In this document: one piece after another, positions 8,979 through 17,490 of the stretch
How the letters are laid out: every line of letters starts with the position of its first letter
How positions within the stretch are numbered: the first letter of the stretch is position 1
Source of the DNA: Spongorhabdus nitratireducens
Lineage (GTDB): Bacteria; Pseudomonadota; Gammaproteobacteria; Pseudomonadales; Endozoicomonadaceae
Length of the DNA stretch: 64,000 bases
Reading direction: 5' to 3'
Assembly (NCBI GenBank): GCA_947387575.1
Contig: CANDOC010000004.1
Coordinates: 346,430-410,429, forward strand
Made by a program: the position numbers and the translations under genes
Notes under the pieces: generated by a model
The model's input: the letters and a program-made list of their open reading frames with translations, nothing else
The model's database searches: none
Told to the model about the DNA's origin: nothing

Positions 8979-10850
8979 ATGCCAAAGGTAATAAAGCAAA
9001 GCAGTATCCTATTTATGACAGTCCATCTTGGAAACCGGGAGCGTATCGCTGCCTTTGATGTTGATGCCCAGAAAGGTTTTACTCCGCTTTGTCCGGACGA
9101 ACTGCCGGTGCCTGACGGTCACACCATCGTGGCTGAACTGAATGCCCAAGCTGAACTGGCGCGCTGGCGGGTTGGCAGTAAAGATGCCCATCCGGAAGTT
9201 GCCGTCTGGCGTGCAACGGAAGAAGCCCCACAACTGACACCGCTTGAAGGCGAGCATGTCGATGTTCGCTGGAACATGCATTGTGTTCCCGGCACGGCTG
9301 GCTTTGAACTGCTGGATGGACTGCCAGCCGCTATTGGCTATGACTATTTTGTCTGGAAGGGGGTTGAGCCGGATGTTCATCCTTACGGCGCCTGCTTCCA
9401 TGATCCTGCTGAAACCCGTACAACAGGTGTCATTGAATTTCTGCGCAGCAACCGGGTGGAAACAGTGCTGGTGGGCGGTCTGGCATTGGAATACTGCGTT
9501 AAAACCACAGCCTTACAACTGTTGAATGCCGGTTTCCGGGTCATTGTTAACCTGGGGGCTACCCGTGGTCTGGCTGAAGACTCCACCGCTGCGGCTTTAA
9601 GTGAGATGAAACAGGCCGGCGTTGAATTTATTGAGTCGGCTTTTCCGCTGCAGAAGAAACAAATCCGGTTTGCAGAAAACAAACCGATGATTCCGTCGCT
9701 GCTGGATACTGACTTCTACAAGTTCTCGATGCAGCAGGCGATGTTCCACCGCTATCGTGATGTTCATGTCAAAGCAGAGTTCCGCTGTCGTACGCCTCAT
9801 GATCTGCGTATTATTCAAAATGAATTGCAGGCCCAGATCGAAATGCTGGGTGAGCTGCGTTTCAGTAGCGGTGAAATTGATTATCTGCGTTCACTGGGCC
9901 ATTTCCGGGAAGACTATCTGAGCTATCTGGCGGATTTCAGGCTGGATCCGCGAGCAGTCGTTATTGATGAAGAAGCCGGGCGTATGACCTTGGTCGTTGA
10001 AGGCCTCTGGTCAGATGTCACTCATTTTGAAATATATCTGCTGGCACTGATCAGTGAGCTTTACTCCCGCTATGATGAACATCATCAGCTGGCTGAAGGA
10101 CGGGCACGCTTGCAGGATAAAGTAGAGTGGCTGCAACGACAGCTGGCTACGCCGGGTATGGAAGGATTCCAGTTTGCAGACTTTGGTACTCGTCGTCGGG
10201 CGGGTCTGGACTGGCACCGTGAGGTGATGGAAACCCTGCAGCAGTGTTCTGAAACCGCACTGGTGGGTACCAGTAATGTGATGTTTGCGCGGGAAATGGG
10301 GCTGAAGCCAGTAGGTACCATGGCCCATGAATGGGTACAGGGACACCAGGCACTGACTCATGATCTGCGCAGCAGCCAGCGTGTAGCGTTGAATGTGTGG
10401 CTGGAAGAATATGGCGGTGATCTGGGCATTGCCCTGACTGATACCATTGGTCTGGATGCGTTTCTGCAGGATTTCGATATCAATCTGGCCAACCGTTACA
10501 GCGGTGTACGTCACGACTCCGGTGATCCGATTTTCTGGGGCCAGCGCGTGCTGGAGCATTATCGCAAACTTGATATTGATCCTCGGGAAAAATCACTGGT
10601 ATTCAGTGATGGCCTGAACTTTGACAAGGCTGCAGAACTTTATCGCTGCTTCCATCAGGATACACGCCTGATGTTTGGTATTGGCACCTGGATAACCAAT
10701 GACTTTGGACTGCGTCCGCCTAATATTGTCATCAAGATTGTGGAAGTTAATGGTCAGCCGGTAGCAAAGCTTTCTGATGCGCCGGGTAAAACCTTATGTC
10801 GTAGTGAGAGCTATGTGGCTCACTTGAAAGAAGTATTCAAAGTAGCCTGA
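8979..10850 (+). CDS. pncB: Nicotinamidase-nicotinate phosphoribosyltransferase fusion (PncA-PncB)
   Basis: A 623-aa two-domain enzyme. Residues ~20-225 are a nicotinamidase/isochorismatase fold with the D-K-C triad visible as D29 (DAQKGF), K127 (FVWKG) and C173 (ALEYCVKTTALQ). Residues ~237-623 are nicotinate phosphoribosyltransferase: LLDTDFYKFSMQQAM at its start, FGTRRR, GTSNVMFA, the phospho-His region AHEWVQGHQ and VRHDSGDP. Together they would turn nicotinamide into nicotinate and then nicotinate mononucleotide (Preiss-Handler salvage). The two enzymes are usually separate; an uninterrupted frame here makes a natural fusion. ATG 8979 has GAGAGG 8 nt upstream. It is divergent from nrtR and monocistronic, ending in a strong terminator. 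Confidence 0.92.
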   Translation: MPKVIKQSSILFMTVHLGNRERIAAFDVDAQKGFTPLCPDELPVPDGHTIVAELNAQAELARWRVGSKDAHPEVAVWRATEEAPQLTPLEGEHVDVRWNMHCVPGTAGFELLDGLPAAIGYDYFVWKGVEPDVHPYGACFHDPAETRTTGVIEFLRSNRVETVLVGGLALEYCVKTTALQLLNAGFRVIVNLGATRGLAEDSTAAALSEMKQAGVEFIESAFPLQKKQIRFAENKPMIPSLLDTDFYKFSMQQAMFHRYRDVHVKAEFRCRTPHDLRIIQNELQAQIEMLGELRFSSGEIDYLRSLGHFREDYLSYLADFRLDPRAVVIDEEAGRMTLVVEGLWSDVTHFEIYLLALISELYSRYDEHHQLAEGRARLQDKVEWLQRQLATPGMEGFQFADFGTRRRAGLDWHREVMETLQQCSETALVGTSNVMFAREMGLKPVGTMAHEWVQGHQALTHDLRSSQRVALNVWLEEYGGDLGIALTDTIGLDAFLQDFDINLANRYSGVRHDSGDPIFWGQRVLEHYRKLDIDPREKSLVFSDGLNFDKAAELYRCFHQDTRLMFGIGTWITNDFGLRPPNIVIKIVEVNGQPVAKLSDAPGKTLCRSESYVAHLKEVFKVA

Positions 10851-10868
10851 TTCAGGTGCCTTGACTCA

Positions 10869-10916
10869 AAAACCAAAAGGGCGGGATATCTTTTTATATC
10901 CCGCCCTTTTGGTTTT
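10869..10916 (+). terminator. Strong intrinsic terminator after the pncA-pncB fusion
   Basis: Perfect 21-bp stem (10869-10889 with 10896-10916) with a 6-nt loop. The stem begins AAAACC and ends GGTTTT, so the A/T tails are built in and it can work in both directions. Confidence 0.9.
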
Positions 10917-11003
10917 CATACGACTTTAAGCCCCGAATATAATTCACTATGATGACTTGATTCCGAACAATAATCATAAGAATAAAACGGAAAGTCTCAG
11001 ATC

Positions 11004-11741
11004 ATGGCAAAACAGCTACAGCAATTGCAGGTAATGGAGTCCTTTCGTACTCGCTACCGAAGCAGTATCAGTTCTGGATATAACGGCTGGGTGCATATGT
11101 TGACAGTGGCTGTGACCGGCCTGGCTGTGATTTTGGCAGCAGCACTGATGCTGCAAAATGTTACCCTGCAGGAATGGCTGGTGCTGCCATTAATGCTGCT
11201 GGTCAGTAATTTTTGCGAGTATGCCTCTCATCGCTGGCTGGGTCATAAAAAGGTTGGATTCGCTAAACTTTTTTACAGTCGGCATACCGGTGACCATCAC
11301 AGTTTCTTTCTGGAAAACGCCATGCCCTGGCAGTCAGTAAGGGACTGGCGGGTGGTGTTGTTTCCTGCCTATCTTATTTTTGCTTTTCTGCTGTTTATTG
11401 TGCTGCCCTGGGGCGCTTTGCTGTATTTCATGGTGTCGCCTAATGCCGCTTTTCTGCTGGCGATAGGGACGATCAGTGGTTATCTGTTCTATGAGGTGAT
11501 GCACTTCAGTTATCACCTGCCGGATGGTAGTTTTGTAGAAAGGGTGCCGGTGTGGAAGCAGTTACGGCAGTTGCATAATCTGCATCACCGACGGGATGTT
11601 ATGGCTAAGGTAAACTTCAATATTACCTTACCGGTGTTTGATATGTTACTGGGTACGCTTTATTGGGAGAAAAGGCCTGAGCAAAAGAATGCAGACAGGA
11701 ACTCTACTAATAAAAACAGGATTGCTTCGGAAGACTGTTAA
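11004..11741 (+). CDS. Fatty acid hydroxylase / sterol desaturase superfamily membrane protein
   Basis: A 245-aa di-iron membrane oxygenase. Two to four hydrophobic segments (about residues 30-70 and 115-150) alternate with the histidine clusters of the superfamily: HRWLGH (~76), HTGDHH (~94), HFSYH (~167) and LHNLHHRR (~192). These eight or more His residues bind two irons. Likely substrates are membrane lipids or carotenoids; sequence does not decide which. GGAAAG precedes ATG 11004. The stop overlaps by 4 nt the stop of the convergent DUF4329 gene. Confidence 0.85.
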   Translation: MAKQLQQLQVMESFRTRYRSSISSGYNGWVHMLTVAVTGLAVILAAALMLQNVTLQEWLVLPLMLLVSNFCEYASHRWLGHKKVGFAKLFYSRHTGDHHSFFLENAMPWQSVRDWRVVLFPAYLIFAFLLFIVLPWGALLYFMVSPNAAFLLAIGTISGYLFYEVMHFSYHLPDGSFVERVPVWKQLRQLHNLHHRRDVMAKVNFNITLPVFDMLLGTLYWEKRPEQKNADRNSTNKNRIASEDC

Positions 11742-12367
11742 TTCTGTTCGTCTGAGTCTGAGCGAACTCTGATTTTCAGGCTTTGCCCTTTATTGTTGGC
11801 AACCTGCTCACCAGTAGCCATACCGGTTCTGCGTCCAAGCCCCAGTTGTTTGGCTTTGTAGGCGTTAAGTGTGGTCATTCCCGGACGAAAGATCTTCAGT
11901 TGGCCGTCTGGAGTAGCCAGATAAAAGGGCTTACCGGTCTCCTGTACCAGTTGTGTGTCCTGCTCGGAGAAATAGCTGCGTAAATAGCCACGCGTTGCTC
12001 CGGCTGCGCCATGGGTATGCCAGAAAGCGGTTAGTTCATGGTTTTCCGGCATATTGAAGCAGATTCTGATCCGGTCCCGGTGAGCATTGCCGGCTGCAAC
12101 ATTAAACCGAAACCAGGTTCTGCCAAAGACTTCAGTCGTAAAGACAGCCCCCATATACTCTTTATCCTGCTTTACCGAGAGCGGATTATATTGATTAACC
12201 GCGGCCAAAACGGCTTCCTGCTCGGAACGATAGTAATCCTCGTCATTCAGTACTGCAGGTGAGCAGTTCGGAGTCTCCTGACCAATAGCCAGCGGCAAAA
12301 AGCATAACAGGCACAATACCGTAATTGCGGAAATGTAATGCCCAGCAGAAAATCGCGATAGCCCCAT
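11738..12367 (-). CDS. Exported DUF4329 protein with JAMM-like motif
   Basis: A 209-aa protein with a signal peptide (about residues 1-30, LCLLCFLPLAIGQE) and one DUF4329 domain (about 45-165). The conserved core is FWHTHGAAGATRGYLRSYFSEQD, i.e. HxH followed by SxxD, then YLATPDGQLKIFRP. HxH...SxxD is the zinc-site arrangement of JAB/JAMM metallopeptidases, so a periplasmic peptidase is conceivable. This is inference; the family has no settled function. It converges on the fatty acid hydroxylase with a 4-nt stop overlap and lies 92 nt beyond the InaA-type kinase start side of the next gene. Confidence 0.75.
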   Translation of the reverse strand: MGLSRFSAGHYISAITVLCLLCFLPLAIGQETPNCSPAVLNDEDYYRSEQEAVLAAVNQYNPLSVKQDKEYMGAVFTTEVFGRTWFRFNVAAGNAHRDRIRICFNMPENHELTAFWHTHGAAGATRGYLRSYFSEQDTQLVQETGKPFYLATPDGQLKIFRPGMTTLNAYKAKQLGLGRRTGMATGEQVANNKGQSLKIRVRSDSDEQN

Positions 12368-12459
12368 AATCCCCTCCGGGATGCAGAGCTATTTTTTTCG
12401 GCAGGAAATGTCGGGACTTGATGGAAGGCGTGGGATTCAGAAAGAAGAGAAGAACAGGC

Positions 12460-13287
12460 TTATGTCTGATCTTCTTTAAACACGTGAGGCTTATGGGTCT
12501 GGATGTAGTCCATAACCTGCAACAGACGGCTGCGCAGAGCTTCGTGGCGGAAAAATTTCGGGCCGGCATTGAGGTAGTGATCCAGAAACTCTTCTGCCTG
12601 CTGGCGACTGAAGCCGAAGAAGTGACGGAACAGGCACTCAAGGTCCTTGAAACGGCGCATCTCGGGAATCAGTTGATAACGGGCCTTTTCAAGGTCGATA
12701 AAGCGGATATCCGGGCCGGGTTTGAATTCGCCGGACAGAACCAGTGGATCCTTCTTGCTCAGGTAGCGCACAAATACATGAGTGGAATAGAGGCACATAT
12801 GGCATTGCCCCTGATCATGCATATGCCGTACTGTTTCGGCCAGTTTCAACAAGGTAATCGCGATCTCGGCTTCACTGGCGGTTTGTTTCCAGTCGTGCAG
12901 GCTCTGGTAGCCATCAAGTGCCCGGCTGATAAGAATCGCCTGATGCTTGTCGCCGACTTTGCGCTCGTTGTAGTAAACCACATCCAGAGTCGGGATATCA
13001 CGCTGATGAAAGCGCTGGATACTTTCCATTTCCCGGCGATAGGTGGGAACACCCTTGATCGGATGTAGCAGCGTCGGAGTATTGTGATTCTCCTGCCGCT
13101 TGATAAAAAAAGGTGCCTCAGTGCTGCCTTCAATTTCAAGCCGGCTGACGCCACTCCAGCCCTTGCGCCGGTAATTGGGCGGTTCGAACCATTCAGTGGT
13201 GCAGTTCCACAACGATTCGAAATCGTTAAAACCAGCCTGCTCAAACAGCGGCCGGTATTCAGGCATCAGAAAATTGCGGTCGGTCAT
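12460..13287 (-). CDS. InaA-family lipopolysaccharide kinase-like protein
   Basis: A 275-aa protein kinase-like fold of the Kdo/InaA family. The ATP-lysine strand is APFFIKRQE (~residue 58). The catalytic loop reads CHMCLYSTHVFV where typical kinases have HxD; InaA proteins are known to carry HNCLYPKHxF there, so the missing Asp is a family trait. The metal-binding loop is IRFIDLEKA (~194). InaA is linked to acid or weak-acid stress and envelope sugar phosphorylation; the substrate here is unknown. The ribosome site is GGCGGG before ATG 13287. It stands alone. Confidence 0.82.
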   Translation of the reverse strand: MTDRNFLMPEYRPLFEQAGFNDFESLWNCTTEWFEPPNYRRKGWSGVSRLEIEGSTEAPFFIKRQENHNTPTLLHPIKGVPTYRREMESIQRFHQRDIPTLDVVYYNERKVGDKHQAILISRALDGYQSLHDWKQTASEAEIAITLLKLAETVRHMHDQGQCHMCLYSTHVFVRYLSKKDPLVLSGEFKPGPDIRFIDLEKARYQLIPEMRRFKDLECLFRHFFGFSRQQAEEFLDHYLNAGPKFFRHEALRSRLLQVMDYIQTHKPHVFKEDQT

Positions 13288-13419
13288 TTACCCGCCAACA
13301 TTAAAAAAAGCGTATTAAACCATAAACCCGGCTCTGAAGCGTATAGGGTTGACCCGCAACAGCCAGACCTGAAGAATAGGGCACACCAATAACAATAATA
13401 ATATTTGAGAGGCTATACC

Positions 13420-13845
13420 ATGCGGACACTGGAGCAATGGTTTGAAGCATACGGCAGCAGTCACCGCAATGCGGTCAACAAGGCTATTCACTGGGTTTGT
13501 GTGCCGGTCATTGTGTTTTCAATTCTGGGGATGTTGTGGGCCTGGCAGCCGTGGCTGGCAATGGCACTGATAGCTATCAGTCTGATGTTTTATATTCGGC
13601 TTTCATTGAGGCTGACGCTGGCTATGGGAGGATTACTGGCCGTCTGTATCGGCGTTGGTTATGTGATTGAACCTGTTCTGTTTTTGATTTGTTCGGTATT
13701 GTTTGTTTTGGCGTGGATTGGCCAGTTTATCGGACATCATATTGAGGGAAAAAAGCCCTCATTCTTTGAAGATATCCAGTTTTTACTGATCGGCCCGCTC
13801 TGGGTGATCGCCTTCCTGTTCAGAAAATTCGGGATTAAATATTAA
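13420..13845 (+). CDS. Mpo1-like (DUF962) membrane protein
   Basis: A 141-aa integral membrane protein with four hydrophobic segments. The N-terminus (LEQWFEAYGSSHRNAVNKAIHW) and the later GHHIEGKKPSFFEDIQFLLIGPLW are the hallmark of DUF962/Mpo1. The yeast member is a dioxygenase that shortens 2-hydroxy fatty acids, and the paired His residues (H17, H24, GHHIEGK) fit iron binding. ATG 13420 has GAGAGG 8 nt upstream; the earlier TTG at 13405 overlaps that site. A fatty acid alpha-oxidation role is plausible but untested in bacteria. Confidence 0.82.
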   Translation: MRTLEQWFEAYGSSHRNAVNKAIHWVCVPVIVFSILGMLWAWQPWLAMALIAISLMFYIRLSLRLTLAMGGLLAVCIGVGYVIEPVLFLICSVLFVLAWIGQFIGHHIEGKKPSFFEDIQFLLIGPLWVIAFLFRKFGIKY

Positions 13846-13890
13846 GCAATTTTGTCTGTTTTCGGATTGAGCTGAAGCCACAGAACAAAA

Positions 13891-13904
13891 TTGACTTACA
13901 TCAC
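13891..13904. promoter_or_regulatory. FNR/ANR-like box 1 upstream of the porin
   Basis: TTGAC-TTAC-ATCAC matches 8 of 10 defined positions of TTGAT-N4-ATCAA. It lies 370 nt before the porin start and may mark a distal promoter. Confidence 0.35.
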
Positions 13905-14030
13905 TTGTTTTTAACTCGTTGCTTCAGTTTAATCCCTTGCCCCGCGCGACCTTCAGTCAGAATGTCGCCCTCGGAAATATTACTTTTCTGTTGAGTTTTT
14001 AAATAAAAGTTGAGCCTGAAGCTGCAGAAA

Positions 14031-14046
14031 ACTGAGTTAGATCAGT
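14031..14046. promoter_or_regulatory. FNR-like inverted repeat 2 upstream of the porin
   Basis: ACTGA-GTTAGA-TCAGT is a perfect 5-bp inverted repeat containing the FNR core TGA-N6-TCA, but with C for the first conserved T. Weak on its own; reported because it is one of three. Confidence 0.25.
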
Positions 14047-14121
14047 GTTTCGTCAGAAAGTGTAAAAAACTGTGTTTTTTATGCTGATATCTCGTTTCCA
14101 GAATAATAATATCGCCGCCGT

Positions 14122-14135
14122 TTGAGATTGATCAT
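14122..14135. promoter_or_regulatory. FNR/ANR-like box 3 upstream of the porin
   Basis: TTGAG-ATTG-ATCAT matches 8 of 10 positions of the FNR consensus, 141 nt before the porin ATG. OprE of Pseudomonas, in the same porin family, is induced without oxygen, so anaerobic control is plausible. Confidence 0.4.
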
Positions 14136-14275
14136 ACACACACAAAACAGTTCATCGTACCGGCGACGGATAGGTCTTTTACCTAGAGGTTACCCCCTAG
14201 AGACTATTCCGGGTTATCAAAAAGTGTCGGCGAATGGACAATGTTGAACACACAACACATACCTTGGAGTTCAGG

Positions 14276-15592
14276 ATGTTGCGTAAAGCCGCCCTCCCTA
14301 TGGCCATTGCCGCCGCTCTGACTGCTTCTGCTGCTCAGGCTGATTTCAGCAACTTCTACGAAGACGCTACCATTGGTGGCAAGCTGCGTACTGTTTACAT
14401 CGACGCTGACAAAAAAGACGGCAAAAGCGATGCTGGTGCCTGGACTGCCAGTGCTGTTGTTGATTTCCGTTCCGGCTACATCTTCGACATGATCGGCTTT
14501 GACGCTTCCTACTACGGTGCTGTAGCGATCGATGATGGCGATACCAAAGATCCTAAAAACCTGCTGACTTACGGCGACAAAGACGGTTTCGGCAAGCTGG
14601 GTCAGGCTTACCTGAAAGGCAAGTTCGGCGACAAGGACATGGGCTTTTCTTTCAAAGCTGGTCGTACCCGCATCTACACCGGTCTGATCTCCGGTTCCGG
14701 TTCCCGTTCCATTCCCAGCTCCTGGCAGGGTATCGACACTGACTTCAACTACCACGGCCTGAACGTGGGTGTTGCCTGGGTGAACAAGGTTCTGCCTCGT
14801 GACACTCCAGACATGAAGAACATGGTTACCGCAGAAAAGGTGAACGGCAAGCGTCAGCGCATCAAGCACATCACTGGTATGGAAGCCAGCTACGCTTTCG
14901 ACAATGGTCTGAAGGTTAAGTACACCAACGGCTTTGCTAAAGATTACGTAAAAGGTCACCAGTTTGTTGCCAAGCAGAAGTACAAAATGGCTGATGGCAC
15001 CAGCCTGACTGTTGAAGGTAACTACCGCATTTCTCAGGAAAACGGCAAGCTGTGGACCGGCACCGGTGGCTGGGGCGGCAATGGTTTTGGCGACAAGGCT
15101 CAAACCTTCGACTTCAACGTGAAGTACGGCATGGGTGCTGGCTACGTTCGTGCAGGTCTGGGTTACACCAAGGCTGACTCCTACAAGAACGGCAGTGACT
15201 ACAAGACTGCTCGTCACTACTACGATTTCGGTCGTTACTCCTACGGTGCATGGAACACCTGGACCAACTCCGGTCTGGTTGAAGAGTTCTACTGGGATGG
15301 TGAAAAAGTTATCGCTGTTGGCGCTGGCTACGACTTCACCGACCTGGGCATGCCGGGTCTGACCATCGACTACAAGTTCCGCAAGGGCTTCAGCATCGAC
15401 GTAGTAAATGCTTCTACCGGCAAGGTTGACAGCGACGCTTCCGAAACCGAGCACACCTTCGACATCAAGTACAAGTTCCAGAATGTTAAAGGTCTGAGCT
15501 CTCGCGTTCGTTACGGTATCTACCAGCAGAACGACGTTCCTGGTGAGTCCGACGAGAACCAGCTGCGCGTTTACCTGGATTACAAGTTCTAA
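14276..15592 (+). CDS. OprD-family outer membrane porin
   Basis: A 438-aa beta-barrel porin of the OprD family. The signal peptide (MLRKAALPMAIAAALTASAAQA, cut after AQA) leads into DFSNFYEDATIGGKLRTVY, the usual start of the mature barrel. The sequence alternates polar and aromatic residues and ends LRVYLDYKF, with the terminal Phe needed for BAM insertion. GGAG lies 8 nt before ATG 14276; the in-frame ATG 14234 is not preceded by a site. Codons are strongly biased (CTG, GGT, AAC, TAC), unlike neighbours, which suggests very high expression. The family takes up amino acids, small peptides or aromatic acids; the solute is unknown. A 430-nt leader with FNR-like boxes precedes it and a terminator follows. 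Confidence 0.9.
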   Translation: MLRKAALPMAIAAALTASAAQADFSNFYEDATIGGKLRTVYIDADKKDGKSDAGAWTASAVVDFRSGYIFDMIGFDASYYGAVAIDDGDTKDPKNLLTYGDKDGFGKLGQAYLKGKFGDKDMGFSFKAGRTRIYTGLISGSGSRSIPSSWQGIDTDFNYHGLNVGVAWVNKVLPRDTPDMKNMVTAEKVNGKRQRIKHITGMEASYAFDNGLKVKYTNGFAKDYVKGHQFVAKQKYKMADGTSLTVEGNYRISQENGKLWTGTGGWGGNGFGDKAQTFDFNVKYGMGAGYVRAGLGYTKADSYKNGSDYKTARHYYDFGRYSYGAWNTWTNSGLVEEFYWDGEKVIAVGAGYDFTDLGMPGLTIDYKFRKGFSIDVVNASTGKVDSDASETEHTFDIKYKFQNVKGLSSRVRYGIYQQNDVPGESDENQLRVYLDYKF

Positions 15593-15639
15593 GAGTGATC
15601 CCCGTCAGAAAACCTGATTTCTGACCACGGTAAGATGCC

Positions 15640-15675
15640 AACCCGGTTCTGCTCTTCCCCGCAGAACCGGGTTCT
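15640..15675 (+). terminator. Terminator after the porin gene
   Basis: 13-bp perfect stem AACCCGGTTCTGC / GCAGAACCGGGTT with an 8-nt loop, 48 nt past the stop. The T run after it is short (TTCTT). Confidence 0.75.
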
Positions 15676-15777
15676 TCAAATGCCATAACTGAAATGTTTT
15701 TCATTAGCGCTGTTAATGAAAAATATCTTCACGCCAAGAACTGTTTTTAAGAATAACGTCTACCAAGGATGCCTTTC

Positions 15778-17346
15778 ATGCAAATGATGCATCGCGGGCT
15801 GAAGCTGTTTGCAGCTACAGCTATCGCTCTCTCCGTCAGTGCCTGCTCCATGCTGCAGGATTCCGGTGTCAGCTACGAACAGGACAAAACCTACAAGCTG
15901 ACCGTTCTGCACACCAATGACCATCACGGTCGTTTCTGGCAGGATCGCAAGGGTCGCTGGGGTATGGCTGCCCGTATGACTCTGGTTAACCAGATCCGTG
16001 AAGAAGTTGCTGCTGAAGGCGGTAACGTACTGCTGCTGTCCGGTGGTGACATCAATACTGGTGTACCTGAGTCTGACCTGCAGGACGCCGAGCCGGATTT
16101 CCTGGGTATGAACATGCTGGGCTACGATGCCATGGCTGTTGGTAACCACGAATTCGACAACCCGCGCGCCATTCTGGAACAGCAGGAAGAGTGGGCTAAC
16201 TTCCCGTTCCTGTCCGCTAACATCATCGACGAGAAGACTGGTGAGCCGGTATTCAACCCGTACACCACCTTTGAATTCGACGGCCTGCGCGTTGCCGTAA
16301 TGGGTCTGACCACCACTGACACTCCGAAGCAGACCAGCCCGGAAAGTGTAGAAGGTCTGGAATTCAAATCTCCGGTAGACGTGGCTTCCAAGCTGGTACC
16401 GGAACTGGAAGAAAAAGCTGACATCATCATCGCTTCCACCCACATGGGTCACTACACTGACGGCAACTTCGGTGTAAACGCTCCGGGTGATGTGACTCTG
16501 GCTCGCAAGGTTGACGGTATCGACCTGATCGTTGGTGGTCACTCTCAGGATCCGCTGTTCGAACCGGATCAGCAGAACGGTACTTACATCGTTCAGGCTC
16601 ACGAGTGGGGCAAGTACGTTGGTCGTGCTGACTTCGAATTCAAGAATGGCGAGCTGAAGCTGGTTGACTACAAGCTGATTCCGGTTAACCCGAAGAATGC
16701 TGAAGTCAAGATTGCTCAGGACGAGAAAATGCTGGCGCTGCTGAAGCCTTTCCAGGACAAGGGCTCCAAGCTGGTTGAAGTTAACGTGGGTTCCATTGAC
16801 GAGCGCCTGATGGGTGAGCGTAAGGAAGTTCGTTACTTCCCGACCAACGCTGGTATCCTGCTGGGCAAGGCGTTCATGGAAAAGACCGGTGCTGACTTCG
16901 CTACCATGAACGGTGGTGGTATCCGTGCCAGCATCGACGCCGGTGACATCTCCTACAAGGACGTACTGACTGTACTGCCTTTCGGTAACACTGTGACCAC
17001 CGTTGAAATGAACGGTCAGGAAGTGATGGATTATCTGGCTGTTGTTGCGACCAAGCCTGTGAAAAGTGGTGCTTTCGCTCACTTTGCCGGTGCTGAAATG
17101 GTTATCGACGGTGACAAGGTTTCCGACGTTAAAATCGGTGGTGAAGCGATCGACCTGGGCAAGACCTACAAGATGGCTATCCTGAGCTTCTCTGCAGGTG
17201 GCGGTGACAACTACCCGAACCTGAAGACCAAGCCTGGCTTCGTTGACACTGGCTTCGTTGATGCCGACGTTCTGCGTGAGTATGTTGAAAATCACTCTCC
17301 GCTGAAAGTTGCTGAATTTGAACCGAAGGGTGTTATCCGCAAGTAA
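15778..17346 (+). CDS. 5'-nucleotidase / UshA-type metallophosphatase lipoprotein
   Basis: A 522-aa envelope phosphoesterase that would release phosphate from nucleotides or UDP-sugars. The N-terminus ends in a lipobox (LSVSAC, Cys ~24), so it is anchored as a lipoprotein. The metallophosphatase domain (~40-290) shows LHTNDHHGRFW, GGDINTG, GNHEFDN, THMGHY and GGHSQD. The 5'-nucleotidase C-terminal domain (~320-490) shows NGGGIRASI and FSAGGGDNYP. AAGGA lies 8 nt before ATG 15778; the ATG at 15769 is inside that site. Codon bias is as strong as in the porin upstream, so both are likely abundant. A terminator separates it from the porin, so they are separate transcripts. Confidence 0.9.
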   Translation: MQMMHRGLKLFAATAIALSVSACSMLQDSGVSYEQDKTYKLTVLHTNDHHGRFWQDRKGRWGMAARMTLVNQIREEVAAEGGNVLLLSGGDINTGVPESDLQDAEPDFLGMNMLGYDAMAVGNHEFDNPRAILEQQEEWANFPFLSANIIDEKTGEPVFNPYTTFEFDGLRVAVMGLTTTDTPKQTSPESVEGLEFKSPVDVASKLVPELEEKADIIIASTHMGHYTDGNFGVNAPGDVTLARKVDGIDLIVGGHSQDPLFEPDQQNGTYIVQAHEWGKYVGRADFEFKNGELKLVDYKLIPVNPKNAEVKIAQDEKMLALLKPFQDKGSKLVEVNVGSIDERLMGERKEVRYFPTNAGILLGKAFMEKTGADFATMNGGGIRASIDAGDISYKDVLTVLPFGNTVTTVEMNGQEVMDYLAVVATKPVKSGAFAHFAGAEMVIDGDKVSDVKIGGEAIDLGKTYKMAILSFSAGGGDNYPNLKTKPGFVDTGFVDADVLREYVENHSPLKVAEFEPKGVIRK

Positions 17347-17372
17347 TTGCTGATTCTGTCTTCTGGTGATGA

Positions 17373-17407
17373 GAAAAACCCGGCCAAAGCCGGGTTTTTC
17401 TTTTTGC
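17373..17407 (+). terminator. Terminator after the 5'-nucleotidase gene
   Basis: 12-bp stem GAAAAACCCGGC / GCCGGGTTTTTC with loop CAAA, followed by TTTTTGC. Confidence 0.9.
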
Positions 17408-17490
17408 ATAAAAATGTACTTTAAATGCGCTTCATCCTGCATGGTCTAGACTGGATCGGAATCCGGATTGCAGACAAGAAGTTGCAGACA

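Noticed and set aside
14204..15454. Long minus-strand open frame (416 aa) opposite the porin
   Set aside because: It mirrors the strongly biased codons of the OprD gene; the protein is low-complexity Val/Thr-rich with no start site. A shadow frame.
15760..17442. 560-aa minus-strand open frame opposite the 5'-nucleotidase
   Set aside because: A codon-bias shadow; the plus-strand frame has a lipobox and all metallophosphatase motifs.
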